Source of the DNA: Candidatus Hatepunaea meridiana
Lineage (GTDB): Bacteria; Electryoneota; AABM5-125-24; Hatepunaeales; Hatepunaeaceae
DNA length: 44,519 nucleotides
Assembly: GCA_030765125.1 (NCBI GenBank)
Contig: JAVCDD010000128.1
Coordinates: forward strand, 1-44,519
Reading direction: 5' to 3'
Shown here: piece after piece, positions 15,795 to 23,733 of the stretch
Layout of the letters: each line of letters opens with the position of its first letter
Numbering within the stretch: the first letter of the stretch is position 1
Notes under the pieces: model-generated
The model's input: only the letters and a program-made list of their open reading frames with translations
Databases searched by the model: none
Told to the model about the DNA's origin: nothing
Program-made: the position numbers and the translations under genes

Positions 15795-15806
15795 TAGATA
15801 TATCTA
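15795..15806. promoter_or_regulatory. 12-bp palindrome, likely autoregulatory operator
   Basis: TAGATATATCTA is a perfect palindrome six bases downstream of the -10 element and 36 bases before the regulator start. A further half-like AGTAGATATAAT follows. Related sites lie at 15623-15634 and 22973-22982. Confidence 0.5.
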
Positions 15807-15841
15807 TTAAAAGTAGATATAATAAACCTTGGAACGATACT

Positions 15842-16633
15842 ATGACAGTTAACGACAAAGGTGCGTTGGTCGGCTCGCTGACCGAGAGCCTTGAGGATTA
15901 CCTTGAGATCATATTTCTCCTGTTGCAGGAGAAGAAGGTCGCCCGAGTGCGGGACATCGCAAAAGCAAAGAACGTTAAAACCTCCAGCGTAACATCGGCT
16001 CTGCACCGGCTGGCGCAGGAAGGGCTGGTGGAATATCACGCCCGCGAGTATGTGGATCTGACGGATGACGGACGGGAGTTCGCCTTCAGGGTTCATCAGC
16101 GCCATACGTTTCTGAAGCGCTTCCTGGTCGATCTGTTGCAGGTTGATCCCGAAACTGCCGAACAGGACGCCTGCTCAATGGAGCATGTATTGAGTGTGAC
16201 AACGCTCGACCGTATGTCGTCTTTCGCTGAATTCATATCCTACTGCCCGAAAGTTGACGATAAATTGATCCAAAACTTCCGCGATAGCTGGCTGAAAGAC
16301 GCACAGGATCTGGCAGAGTGCAAGGAAACAAAAGTGCGCGGCATCTGGAAGCGAAAGGACGAGCTTGCAAGCAAACTCGGGATAAGATCACTCGATGAAC
16401 TGGAACCTGGAGCAGAGGGCTACATAGCCCGTATTATCGGTCCGGATGATGTGCGACGGAAGTTAATACAGAGGGGGATGCTGTCAGCAACTTTTATACA
16501 TTTACAAACTCATTCAACTGATGGTTCCTGTGATCTAATTGTTTCCAAGGAAACTATGCGGCTCACAACCGAAGAGGCAGCAATGGTTTATGTCTGGGTT
16601 TCTGATGAGAAAACTGGTAAGACTGTCATTTAA
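15842..16633 (+). CDS. DtxR/MntR-family metal-dependent regulator with FeoA domain
   Basis: A 263-residue transcription factor of the DtxR family. The N-terminal winged helix reads SLEDYLEIIFLLLQEKKVAR, then VRDIAKAKNVKTSSVTSAL as helix-turn-helix and LAQEGLVEYHAREYVDLT as wing. The central dimerisation domain contains metal-ligand candidates in RHTFLKRFL, DACSMEHVLS and FAEFISYCPKVDD. The C-terminus (about 195-260) looks like a FeoA/SH3-type domain (ELEPGAEGYIARIIG). The layout matches iron or manganese sensors (IdeR, MntR). The ATG at 15842 is chosen for the family N-terminus with GGAACG nearby; a longer frame exists to 15788, inside the -10 element. It probably controls the metal and heme genes around it. 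Confidence 0.9.
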   Translation: MTVNDKGALVGSLTESLEDYLEIIFLLLQEKKVARVRDIAKAKNVKTSSVTSALHRLAQEGLVEYHAREYVDLTDDGREFAFRVHQRHTFLKRFLVDLLQVDPETAEQDACSMEHVLSVTTLDRMSSFAEFISYCPKVDDKLIQNFRDSWLKDAQDLAECKETKVRGIWKRKDELASKLGIRSLDELEPGAEGYIARIIGPDDVRRKLIQRGMLSATFIHLQTHSTDGSCDLIVSKETMRLTTEEAAMVYVWVSDEKTGKTVI

Positions 16634-16659
16634 GTTTCCACTGCTAATATGGCATTTAA

Positions 16660-17196
16660 TTGCCGCTAAAAGTTAAAACTAAGGCAGATACGTTGATTCT
16701 CACTATCGGCAATTCCGGCAATGGCGATCTTATTGCACTTGCTAGAGTAATCGGACGCTGCTTCAGAGTTGACAACTTAAGCGAGTTTACAGTTCAACCC
16801 GATTCAAGCCTCGACTTATCGGTTACTTTCGCACCAAACGTAACTGGCGAGTTAACTGAGCATTTGATCATCTATTCCAACGATCCTGAGTTTGAAGAGA
16901 TTCGTATTTATTTGCGAGGGAACGGATACGAGGACAATTCGGTAGAAAACAATCAGTCAGGTATCATCCCTGAAGCATGTTATCTTGCTATACCTTATCC
17001 TAATCCTTTTAATTCAACAGTCACAATTACCTACCATATACACCAATTAATGCACATATCACTCGGTATCTGTGACCTGTCAGGTCATAGATTGTCGGTT
17101 ATATATGAAGGAAACCGACAACCCGGAATATACGTAACTGAATTTACTGCAACCGGATTGCCTTCCGGACTGTATATTGTTCGGTTAGAGACATAG
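16660..17196 (+). pseudogene. orphan C-terminal fragment with type IX sorting domain
   Basis: A 178-residue remnant of a secreted protein. The first part (TLILTIGNSGNGDLIAL, DLSVTFAPNVTGELTEHLII, YSNDPEFEEIRIYLRGNGYE) is an ASPM/choice-of-anchor type immunoglobulin-like domain. The second part is a typical C-terminal sorting signal with YPNPFNSTVTITY, CDLSGHRLSVIY and LPSGLYIVRLET. There is no signal peptide, no good start codon (only a TTG at 16660) and no ribosome binding site, so the N-terminal bulk of the gene is missing. The end is complete. It shows that the organism has or had type IX secretion, and it indicates a deletion or rearrangement just after the DtxR-type gene. Confidence 0.8.
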
Positions 17197-17250
17197 AGAC
17201 AGGTAATAAACAGGAAGGCGCTATTGGTAAGATGAGTATTATTCACTGTT

Positions 17251-17318
17251 GACGCCGGAGTAACGAAGCTTGCTTCGTTGAGAAACAACACGCAAGCAAG
17301 CTTATGCGCTCCGGTGTC
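17251..17318. repeat. inverted repeat GACGCCGGAG...CTCCGGTGTC
   Basis: The arms GACGCCGGAG and CTCCGGTGTC enclose CGAAGCTTGCTT and AAGCAAGCTT inner arms. A single related arm (CCGGAGTAGCGAAGCTTCGG) occurs near 2641. Confidence 0.65.
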
Positions 17319-17361
17319 CGGTTTGACTGACAGAGGACATCTTTAAGCTCTTCAAAATGTT

Positions 17362-18528
17362 CTAATTCCGGCTTTCCTGCGCAATATCCAGCAGAGTTCT
17401 ATAAACAGAGCTGATGCTTGAATTCGGCAGCATATAGAATGGCTTATTCAGCTTCTTGCACTGTTTCTTAACCGTCAGACATGCCCCATGGCTGTTCACG
17501 TCTACCGGGCAGATAATGATATCAGACCTCCCGATATGATGTGATAAGGCGCTGTTGCTGTTATTCGAATTTCCATTGTGATATTCAAAGACCCCACCAA
17601 AATTGGCAACTACCTGCCGATAATGAGAGAGCAATTTGGACATACCTCCGACAAGCAATACTCTCCGATTGCACAGGTGGGCATACTCACATTCACAATC
17701 CTGCGTGAAATTGGATTTGAAGGTGGTCAACATCCGTTCCATTTCTGTGCGGATATCTTCAAACAGTTTTTTCTGTTCGTTAAGATCGGTTTCTAGTTCC
17801 GTCTTTTCAAGAGTTAATGCTTCGATAGTTGAATCCTGATGATCCAGTCTTCGCTCTAATTTCTTCACCTGTTTACTCAACTTGTCATTCTCAGCCTGAA
17901 CGGGTCTGGATAGAAGTTCATCTAATTCTGATGTAAGTTGTGCTATTTCGTTTTCCTGACTGTTTATTCTTGACTTATAGTCTTCGTTTTCAAGACTCTT
18001 CGTTTTAACATCATTCTGTACTTCATATTTGACACCTTCGAGCTCTTTGCGCACCATACTATACTTATGATTCAGCCCCTCGTATTTATCTTCAATTTGC
18101 CGTGAACGCTGCAATATGGCTTGATGGTTATTGTATTGATGAATCTGAAACAAATGGATTTTACCATACAGGTAAAGTGAAATGCTGTTTGGTAAATTCG
18201 GCATAATCGCCGTGATCCATAACAACGATCCGAAGCTCTTATAACCGAAGTTTGCATCAAACAGCTTCTTCCATTGATGAGGAGAGTATTCACTCCATTC
18301 TTCGATTTCATCACGGTATTTTTCATTGAGCATCTTTTCCATACGAATAGCCAGCGGGGATTCGTTCTTCATCGAACTGATCAAAAACTCATGGAGATCA
18401 TATTGGGATAATTTTTGCTTTTTCCGTTGGGATTTTTTCAGAATGCGTTTCTGTTCTGCCGGACTATAGCAATACATTGCAATTGGACAATAGAATCCGG
18501 GGTCAATTTTCCATATTCTTTTAGGCAT
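17362..18528 (-). CDS. DUF2325 protein with long coiled coil
   Basis: A 388-residue cytoplasmic protein. The first 130 residues are basic and contain two cysteines near the start (FYCPIAMYC). Residues about 135-275 form a long coiled coil (heptads such as LTSELDELLSR and VKKLERRLDHQD). The C-terminal 100 residues are a DUF2325 domain: RRVLLVGGMSKLLSHYRQVV, then DIIICPVDVNSHGACLTVKK and KPFYMLPNSSISSVYRTLL, a Rossmann-like fold of unknown activity. DUF2325 proteins are widespread and often lie near mobile or defence genes. Here the neighbours are a sorting-domain remnant and the HmuY operon, with no shared operon visible. Start at 18528; no strong Shine-Dalgarno. Function unknown. Confidence 0.85.
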   Translation of the reverse strand: MPKRIWKIDPGFYCPIAMYCYSPAEQKRILKKSQRKKQKLSQYDLHEFLISSMKNESPLAIRMEKMLNEKYRDEIEEWSEYSPHQWKKLFDANFGYKSFGSLLWITAIMPNLPNSISLYLYGKIHLFQIHQYNNHQAILQRSRQIEDKYEGLNHKYSMVRKELEGVKYEVQNDVKTKSLENEDYKSRINSQENEIAQLTSELDELLSRPVQAENDKLSKQVKKLERRLDHQDSTIEALTLEKTELETDLNEQKKLFEDIRTEMERMLTTFKSNFTQDCECEYAHLCNRRVLLVGGMSKLLSHYRQVVANFGGVFEYHNGNSNNSNSALSHHIGRSDIIICPVDVNSHGACLTVKKQCKKLNKPFYMLPNSSISSVYRTLLDIAQESRN

Positions 18529-18581
18529 AATTATACTCCGTATTTCGTAAGGGTCAATTAATTGTGTTTACTACTTTGTTA

Positions 18582-18609
18582 AGTGGGCGGGGCGCAACTC
18601 CCGCCCACT
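18582..18609. repeat. strong GC hairpin AGTGGGCGGG/CCCGCCCACT
   Basis: A perfect 10-bp stem with an 8-base loop lies 160 bases after the HmuY stop and 50 bases before the DUF2325 start. No T-run follows on the minus strand, so it is a poor intrinsic terminator and is more like the other palindromes of the window. Confidence 0.6.
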
Positions 18610-18770
18610 TTTGCACGCCTTCAGAGAACTGAAAGCGGCAAAGTCGAGTTCGATCAAGAGGTATATACCTCCCATAGCACAGAGTTTCCGCAAGCGGCAC
18701 ACTGGCGCAGGAGAATGGCGCCAAGCTGCTACCCAATGAAACTGTTTATGTTTTTCTATCCGATTTCAGA

Positions 18771-19700
18771 CTATTCCAGACTTCTACCATCATCCGATTG
18801 GTATGCATATTGAATACTTATATGTCCAGAATTTCCTTCGACATTGTAGTAGTTTTTGAACCAGACCTTGGCATACTTTCCATCACCGGTTCTAATGATA
18901 TAGATATGATTAGTCGGGTCTATTGAAGGCGGCATGCCGCCGCTCATCACAAAGGCTTCATCCAGAACCGAACTGCCTGGTATCCAGATATACTCCGGCG
19001 GCATACTATTTTGATCTATCACTTCGATGGAATCGTCAGCGGCATAACCGTCAGCAGGGGCTTCGGTTATCGACGCGAAGTTCACAACTCCAGCATCATA
19101 GACTCCGCCCTGACCGTTTCCTGATGTGCCGCTGTTAGTCCGGAAATGGTTGCGCAACAGTCCTAAATCCCAGGCATTCGAGGTCATTGGGGCTTCCACT
19201 GTTATCACGGCTCCTTGGGAAAATGAGAAATAGACCCAGTCGGTGTAACTGGTTGCGTCAACCGTCAAGTCGCCTGTGATTATACCGGTCGATGACGTTC
19301 CTGTTAGAGTGACGGTAACTGTTTCGTTGTCCGGATCATTCGATGTTATAGTCAATGATCCGCTGAACTCGCCGCCTGACTCAGGTGCAAATGAAACAGT
19401 AACGATACTGTTAGAATTCGGCGTAACAGTAACTTCAGCAGTAAAATCATCACTGAAGTAATCACCCGTAGTTGAGATGTCGAAAATGACCAGATCAGCG
19501 TCTCCGCCATTACTGATAGTCAGATCAAGTTCTGCACTTTCACCAACCTGAACCGTTCCGAACTCCAGGTTGGCGGGGGATACTGAGATGTTTGGTTCTG
19601 ATGTCAAACCTGTAGGACTGCTGTCGTCATCATCGCTGCAACCGATGATGAATGCTGACATGAGCACAAACGACAGTATCAAGGTGAGATATTTCCTCAT
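18771..19700 (-). CDS. hmuY: HmuY-family heme-binding lipoprotein
   Basis: A 309-residue lipoprotein with a lipobox at C21 (FIIGC) and an acidic tether (SDDDD). Residues about 38-130 are an immunoglobulin-like choice-of-anchor domain (ISVSPANLEFGTVQVGE, SNGGDADLVIFDIS, ITSNDPDNETVTVTLTG). The rest matches HmuY, the secreted or surface heme-binding protein of Bacteroidetes: TSYTDWVYFSFSQGA, SNAWDLGLLRNHFRTN and HIYIIRTGDGKYAKVWF. It would capture heme and deliver it to the TonB receptor encoded 23 bases upstream. It is the last gene of the operon cbiK-like, TonB receptor, hmuY. Its fusion to an immunoglobulin-like domain is unusual for HmuY, which normally follows its tether directly. AAGGAAAA precedes the start. 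Confidence 0.88.
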   Translation of the reverse strand: MRKYLTLILSFVLMSAFIIGCSDDDDSSPTGLTSEPNISVSPANLEFGTVQVGESAELDLTISNGGDADLVIFDISTTGDYFSDDFTAEVTVTPNSNSIVTVSFAPESGGEFSGSLTITSNDPDNETVTVTLTGTSSTGIITGDLTVDATSYTDWVYFSFSQGAVITVEAPMTSNAWDLGLLRNHFRTNSGTSGNGQGGVYDAGVVNFASITEAPADGYAADDSIEVIDQNSMPPEYIWIPGSSVLDEAFVMSGGMPPSIDPTNHIYIIRTGDGKYAKVWFKNYYNVEGNSGHISIQYAYQSDDGRSLE

Positions 19701-19723
19701 AATGTTTTTTCCTTCTCTTTATT

Positions 19724-21922
19724 TTAGTTTATATTTTGTTCTGTGTCATCCTGTTTAAAGGGATTCAAATTGTAATGAATATTCAGACTGGCGAAATATC
19801 GTCTTCCCGGGTCAAGCGTGGAGAACTCCAGCCTGTCGGTATAATCGAACAGGTTGTCTATACCCAAGGTAAGATCAACCGTTGAAAACAACCTATGGAT
19901 AACAGTCAACTTCCATAAAGCATACGGCGCAAGATTATCATTCCTAACTGCTCCGGTTTCATCGATGATATATTCGTAATACCTTCTTCCAGTCAGTTTA
20001 CCCTGCAGGTTCACTGTCAGGTCATACTGATTCCGGGTGTAGGCATACTCCAGTTTCACCCTGCCGGAATGCCTGATAACACCGCCAAGCTCCAGACCGG
20101 TGTCATTATCTTTAGTATCGACAAAGCTGTAACCACCGCCGATACTAAACCCAAACCTCAGCTTTCTTTTCACCAGCACATCCATACCGAATATCGAGAC
20201 CCTCCCTACATTACGATAGTTAATAACCTTCTCCTCATCGGGGCTCTCCAGCTCCTGAATCATATTCTTCAATTCATTGCAATACATGGAAACTGAGGCG
20301 TTTATTCTGGGTTTGGAATATTCCACTGAGCCCGAAAAGTAATGCGATGTCTCCGGTTTAAGATCGGGATTGCCGTAGATACGAAACATACCGAAATGAT
20401 CGAAATCCATATATAGTTCCTTCAGTGTCGGCGCTCGGAATCCAGCACCGTAACCCGCTCTGAGATTGAAGAATAATAGCTTGTACATCAATGATACTTT
20501 TGGAGTCAGATGGATGCCGTATGCAGAATGATGATCGATCCTTAGCCCCGTCACCGCCATGAATTCTGTGGTGAAACTGATGTCATCCTGCAAGAAGACA
20601 ACCCAGTTTGTTGTTGACTGGTCTTCATCAGCAATGCGAGTTGAGAAGAGCGATTCACCGATGTATTCGCTTCCAATTGTTACCAGTTGTTTAGAACCCG
20701 AATGAACATTCCCCAACACTCTGCCGTTGTTATAGCGATGTCGATATGTCAAGCGTTCATCATTGTCAAGCAGCTCCATCACATCAAATTTCTCATACCG
20801 GTCGCTGTGCCAGCTTACTTCCAAGGAGTTATCGGATGAGTAAGTATGGTTCACTTTAGTACCGTAGGATAAACCGTAATTTCTGGGATGATATGGCTTG
20901 GTGCTGGAATCAAAACGCTCATAATCGTAATATGCAACGTTCAAACCGATATTGGTTTTGTCGTAAAGGTTATACTCGAATGACTGTTTCAGGTTTATAC
21001 ATTCGAATGATTCTTGAGTCATCGAGTTTGGGGTTTCAGGTGTCAGGTCGTATCCGTTGGAACTCCTGTGATTAATGCTGGTTCTGGATCCGATTTCACC
21101 AATTCTCAGCCCTAATGATCCTCCAATCATTTTCTCACCGAACCGGGACAGCCCGGAAACTGCCTCCATTTCAAGAGAATGCCTGGGCTTTTTACTGATT
21201 ATATTTACAACTCCGCTGATGGCGTTTGATCCGTAGAGTGAAGAAGATGCACCTTTGACCACTTCAATGCGCGCCATGTCGGAGATGTTCAGCCGCAAAT
21301 AATCGATGTTTCCCTTCGTTTCACCGGCAATGCGCTCACCGTCAACGAGAAAGAGAACATATTCATTGCTCAGCCCGTGCATTTTTATTTCAGAGCCCAT
21401 ACTTCCCGGTCTGATATCCACGCTGGGCAGTGACCATTCAAGGGCATCACTGGCAGTTACTGCTCCAGCGGTCTGCATCTGGTTGGCAGTTATGAGTTCG
21501 GTGAGGATGGGAACGTCTTTCAGCGCCTTTTCCGTGCGCGTTGCAGTGAAGACTACTTCGTCCATCTGTAATGTCATAGGAGTCAGCCTGAATACGATAG
21601 CTTTCACATCGATGTTGTTAATGGAGATATTTCGCTGCCGATTAACATAACCCAGGTGAGAAACAACAACCGTGTACGTTCCTCCGGGAACCGAAGCTAT
21701 GCGGAATCGACCATCCAAGTCCGTAGCAGCGCCCAAAGACGTGCCCTTGAGGATCACGTTAGCCCCCTGGATGGGACTGCCGGTGTCACTTGCGATTACT
21801 TTGCCTTCAATCACACCTGTACTGACTGCATCACTATCGCAACTCCACATTAACAGAAGGATAATGACAATGAAGAGGTTGGAATTACTCCGTTGCAAGT
21901 CTAAAACCTTCACTAACGCCAT
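19724..21922 (-). CDS. hmuR: TonB-dependent receptor, HmuR-like (heme uptake)
   Basis: A 732-residue outer-membrane receptor. After an N-terminal hydrophobic segment comes a CarboxypepD_reg-like domain (VIEGKVIASDTGSPIQGANV, DLDGRFRIASVPGGTYTVVV). Then follow the plug (VFTATRTEKALKDVPILTEL, VKGASSSLYGSNAISGVVNI) and the 22-strand barrel ending RLEFSTLDPGRRYFASLNIHYN. Typical receptor landmarks are YGAGFRAPTLKELYMDF and NPDLKPETSHYF. Neighbours CbiK-like and HmuY point to heme or another tetrapyrrole. The start at 21922 (MALVKVL) overlaps the upstream gene by 38 bases, showing coupling; a later TTG is possible. The signal region ends LLLMWSC, which looks like a lipobox, odd for a beta-barrel receptor. 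Confidence 0.9.
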   Translation of the reverse strand: MALVKVLDLQRSNSNLFIVIILLLMWSCDSDAVSTGVIEGKVIASDTGSPIQGANVILKGTSLGAATDLDGRFRIASVPGGTYTVVVSHLGYVNRQRNISINNIDVKAIVFRLTPMTLQMDEVVFTATRTEKALKDVPILTELITANQMQTAGAVTASDALEWSLPSVDIRPGSMGSEIKMHGLSNEYVLFLVDGERIAGETKGNIDYLRLNISDMARIEVVKGASSSLYGSNAISGVVNIISKKPRHSLEMEAVSGLSRFGEKMIGGSLGLRIGEIGSRTSINHRSSNGYDLTPETPNSMTQESFECINLKQSFEYNLYDKTNIGLNVAYYDYERFDSSTKPYHPRNYGLSYGTKVNHTYSSDNSLEVSWHSDRYEKFDVMELLDNDERLTYRHRYNNGRVLGNVHSGSKQLVTIGSEYIGESLFSTRIADEDQSTTNWVVFLQDDISFTTEFMAVTGLRIDHHSAYGIHLTPKVSLMYKLLFFNLRAGYGAGFRAPTLKELYMDFDHFGMFRIYGNPDLKPETSHYFSGSVEYSKPRINASVSMYCNELKNMIQELESPDEEKVINYRNVGRVSIFGMDVLVKRKLRFGFSIGGGYSFVDTKDNDTGLELGGVIRHSGRVKLEYAYTRNQYDLTVNLQGKLTGRRYYEYIIDETGAVRNDNLAPYALWKLTVIHRLFSTVDLTLGIDNLFDYTDRLEFSTLDPGRRYFASLNIHYNLNPFKQDDTEQNIN

Positions 21923-22919
21923 ACCCCGGATTCCAGCTTTCAATGGAATGGCAATGATAACATTTTGTGTCCTGATTAGCAGCATTAGGTTTCCGCTGAA
22001 GCGGTTTTTCGACAAATTCGTGCGGAGGAGTCATCATTTTCAGCGCCGAGTCCAATATCCATTCAGCAACCCGGCTGTCTGGCAGCAACCCTCGGCAATA
22101 ACGCACATCCTTCCCTTTCAGAATTTGTTCACCGGTTACCCGATTCCCCATAAAATTCAAGACGCTTACGCCAGCCACTTCTTTCAGATCCAAAGATAAA
22201 AAGATGTTCGCTACGATTACGGTTTCTTTTTTGTCCAGGGTGCGTTGGATCTCCGTAAGACCGTTTGCCGAGAAACTCTGACCGATATGGATGAATACTC
22301 CCCGGTGTTTTTCGATGCCCAGTTTCCCACAGATATAACTGCCCGTCTCGTGAACCAGATCGTCCCAGTAACGACCGTAGTAATCGTCGCCATGAGCCAT
22401 TACAACCACAGCTTCTCTTTCTGGATTGGTTGAAAGCTCGCGCACCCTGTCAAGGGCAATTTGGGGGATTATATCTCCGGGAAACAGCGGCTGTCCGACG
22501 ACGAATTTGATTCTGGTATCTGGAATTTTTACACTCTCTACTTTCAACGTTTCCATTATATCTGGGTCACTATAGATGCCGAGTGCCGCTGGCAAATCTC
22601 TCCCTGAATGACCTGATGGGGCGATGAACAGCGGCACTACAAACGCTTTAGTTATGTTGGCACCCTCGAACTCCTCCACGACCGAGAAGATCGACGGTTT
22701 GGCGAACTCGAGGAACGCCAATTTGATTTCATCGAAGGCATCTAAATCCCTTTGATCTGCTAATTGTCGTACTTCGTCACACACATCGCGCGACAATTTA
22801 TTCCAGTTTTCACCTGGCGCACCGTGTGCGACGATCATCAGCGCAGATTTATCATCTGCTATAGCGGTGATTGATAGGCTCAGCATCAGCAGAGCCGTTA
22901 ACAGCAAACCTGTTTTCAA
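21885..22919 (-). CDS. periplasmic CbiK-like chelatase (heme operon)
   Basis: A 344-residue exported protein. The signal peptide covers residues 1 to about 21 (LLLTALLMLSLSITAIA). The body matches CbiK/CbiX class II chelatases: LMIVAHGAPGENW at the N-terminal half, PSGHSGRDLPAALG in the middle and VVVMAHGDDYYGRYWDDL in the C-terminal half, with histidines for metal and porphyrin. Periplasmic CbiK is known in Desulfovibrio, and the heme-binding IhtB of Porphyromonas is related, so a role in heme handling or iron removal is plausible next to a TonB receptor and HmuY. The start is a TTG with GGAGG eight bases upstream. The last 30 residues contain CYHCH and appear partly derived from an intergenic repeat. 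Confidence 0.88.
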   Translation of the reverse strand: MKTGLLLTALLMLSLSITAIADDKSALMIVAHGAPGENWNKLSRDVCDEVRQLADQRDLDAFDEIKLAFLEFAKPSIFSVVEEFEGANITKAFVVPLFIAPSGHSGRDLPAALGIYSDPDIMETLKVESVKIPDTRIKFVVGQPLFPGDIIPQIALDRVRELSTNPEREAVVVMAHGDDYYGRYWDDLVHETGSYICGKLGIEKHRGVFIHIGQSFSANGLTEIQRTLDKKETVIVANIFLSLDLKEVAGVSVLNFMGNRVTGEQILKGKDVRYCRGLLPDSRVAEWILDSALKMMTPPHEFVEKPLQRKPNAANQDTKCYHCHSIESWNPGYGVSEGFRLATE

Positions 22920-22959
22920 GTATTATCCTCCAGTTAGACATTCTTAAATTTGATAGAAT

Positions 22960-22988
22960 AATATACTAATATTAGATATGTATGTCAA
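22960..22988 (-). promoter_or_regulatory. sigma-70 promoter of the heme-uptake operon
   Basis: On the minus strand TTGACA (22983-22988), 17 bases, then TATATT (22960-22965). The spacer contains TTAGATATGTA on the plus strand (22972-22982), similar to the proposed DtxR-type sites at 15623 and 15795, placed so that a bound repressor would block RNA polymerase. Confidence 0.7.
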
Positions 22989-23094
22989 GTATAAGGAAGT
23001 CCGTATCAAGCGTTTCTCAAGTTTTTTCAAATTTCCAAGGAATACAGTCATCGATTCGGTTATGCGACATTACACAGTATAACGTAATCAGGTC

Positions 23095-23123
23095 TTGACA
23101 ATAGACGAATTACAAACTATATT
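23095..23123 (+). promoter_or_regulatory. sigma-70 promoter of the second TonB locus
   Basis: TTGACA (23095-23100), 17 bases, then TATATT (23118-23123). It drives the small His/Cys-rich gene at 23283 through the palindrome at 23146-23234, which would lie in the 5' untranslated region. Confidence 0.65.
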
Positions 23124-23145
23124 AGTACTTGATTGAAATCCCCTC

Positions 23146-23234
23146 TTTGTCATTCCAGCGAAAGCTGGAATCCAGAATTTAGTTTGATAAACCGTTGTAA
23201 AAACTGGATTCCAGCTTTCGCTGGAATAACAAAG
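23146..23234. repeat. palindromic repeat CATTCCAGCGAAAGCTGGAA
   Basis: The arms CATTCCAGCGAAAGCTGGAA and its complement TTCCAGCTTTCGCTGGAAT, extended by TCCAG/CTGGA, enclose a short centre. A left-half relative occurs inside the 3' end of the CbiK-like gene (about 21927-21952). The element would form a large hairpin in the leader of the 23283 transcript. Confidence 0.75.
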
Positions 23235-23282
23235 ATACGGTAAAATTTACAAAGATGGGGGTTTTCGGTCAAATGCTATATT

Positions 23283-23573
23283 ATGAGCAAGATGAACTAC
23301 AAACGACACATACAGGCATCCTGGATTATACTGCCGTTATTCATTCTTGGCATAGGGATTATTGCCTTTCACCATCACCATGACGGAGAAGTCCACGAAG
23401 ACTGCCCTATCTGTCTGGCTGTAGCTCACACGAATGCTGTTGTTTCCTTCATTACATTCGCACCCCCCCTGCAAGTTCATTATTCGGAAACACTTCCCGG
23501 ATATACATCATTTCAGGTATCATTAATCATCACTCCTGCGAATCCTCGCGCTCCTCCTTTAACTACCGCCTAA
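23283..23573 (+). CDS. small membrane-anchored His/Cys-rich protein
   Basis: A 96-residue protein. Residues 13-28 form one hydrophobic segment (WIILPLFILGIGIIAF), either a signal or an anchor. Directly after it comes HHHHDGEVHEDCPICLAVAH, with six histidines and a CxxC, an obvious site for a soft or transition metal. The tail is rich in proline and has no domain. Small proteins of this type (histidine run followed by CPIC) often precede TonB receptors for copper, zinc or nickel, which fits the receptor gene at 23734. A role as periplasmic metal buffer or sensor is inferred. Start ATG at 23283, with a second ATG three codons on; Shine-Dalgarno weak. Confidence 0.75.
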   Translation: MSKMNYKRHIQASWIILPLFILGIGIIAFHHHHDGEVHEDCPICLAVAHTNAVVSFITFAPPLQVHYSETLPGYTSFQVSLIITPANPRAPPLTTA

Positions 23574-23590
23574 ATAAATTTTGAATCGAA

Positions 23591-23631
23591 AGTATAGAAG
23601 TACTGTTTTTATTTAGAAATACTTCTATACT
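23591..23631 (+). other. 12-bp stem hairpin in the leader between 23573 and 23734
   Basis: AGTATAGAAGTA (23591-23602) pairs perfectly with TACTTCTATACT (23620-23631) over a 17-base loop. It follows the stop of the small gene by about 18 bases, and CATTTACTATTTTT follows. It may be a weak terminator or the first arm of a larger structured leader. Confidence 0.6.
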
Positions 23632-23642
23632 CATTTACTATT

Positions 23643-23700
23643 TTTGGGAAGTGGGTGAACTCCACCTGTTTCTACGGTGGAGTATGCCCGGTTTCCCAAA
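23643..23700 (+). promoter_or_regulatory. nested stem-loop leader of TonB receptor gene, possible riboswitch
   Basis: Three stacked pairings occur: TTTGGGAA (23643-23650) with TTCCCAAA (23693-23700), GGG (23653-23655) with CCC (23687-23689), and CTCCACC (23660-23666) with GGTGGAG (23676-23682). The segment GGGAAGTGGGTGAACTCCAC resembles the conserved core of cobalamin riboswitches (GGGAA-GGTG-AA-TCC). A full consensus, including the 3' B12 box, cannot be recognised, although AGAGGATACA follows near the start codon. It lies 33 bases before the receptor start, so it could control translation. Confidence 0.4.
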
Positions 23701-23733
23701 TCCAAAAGAGATCTCTATCAAGAGGATACAAAT

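Noticed and set aside
18582-18609. GC-rich hairpin as terminator of the heme operon
   Set aside because: No T-run follows the stem on the minus strand and it lies 160 bases beyond the stop, so it is listed as a repeat.
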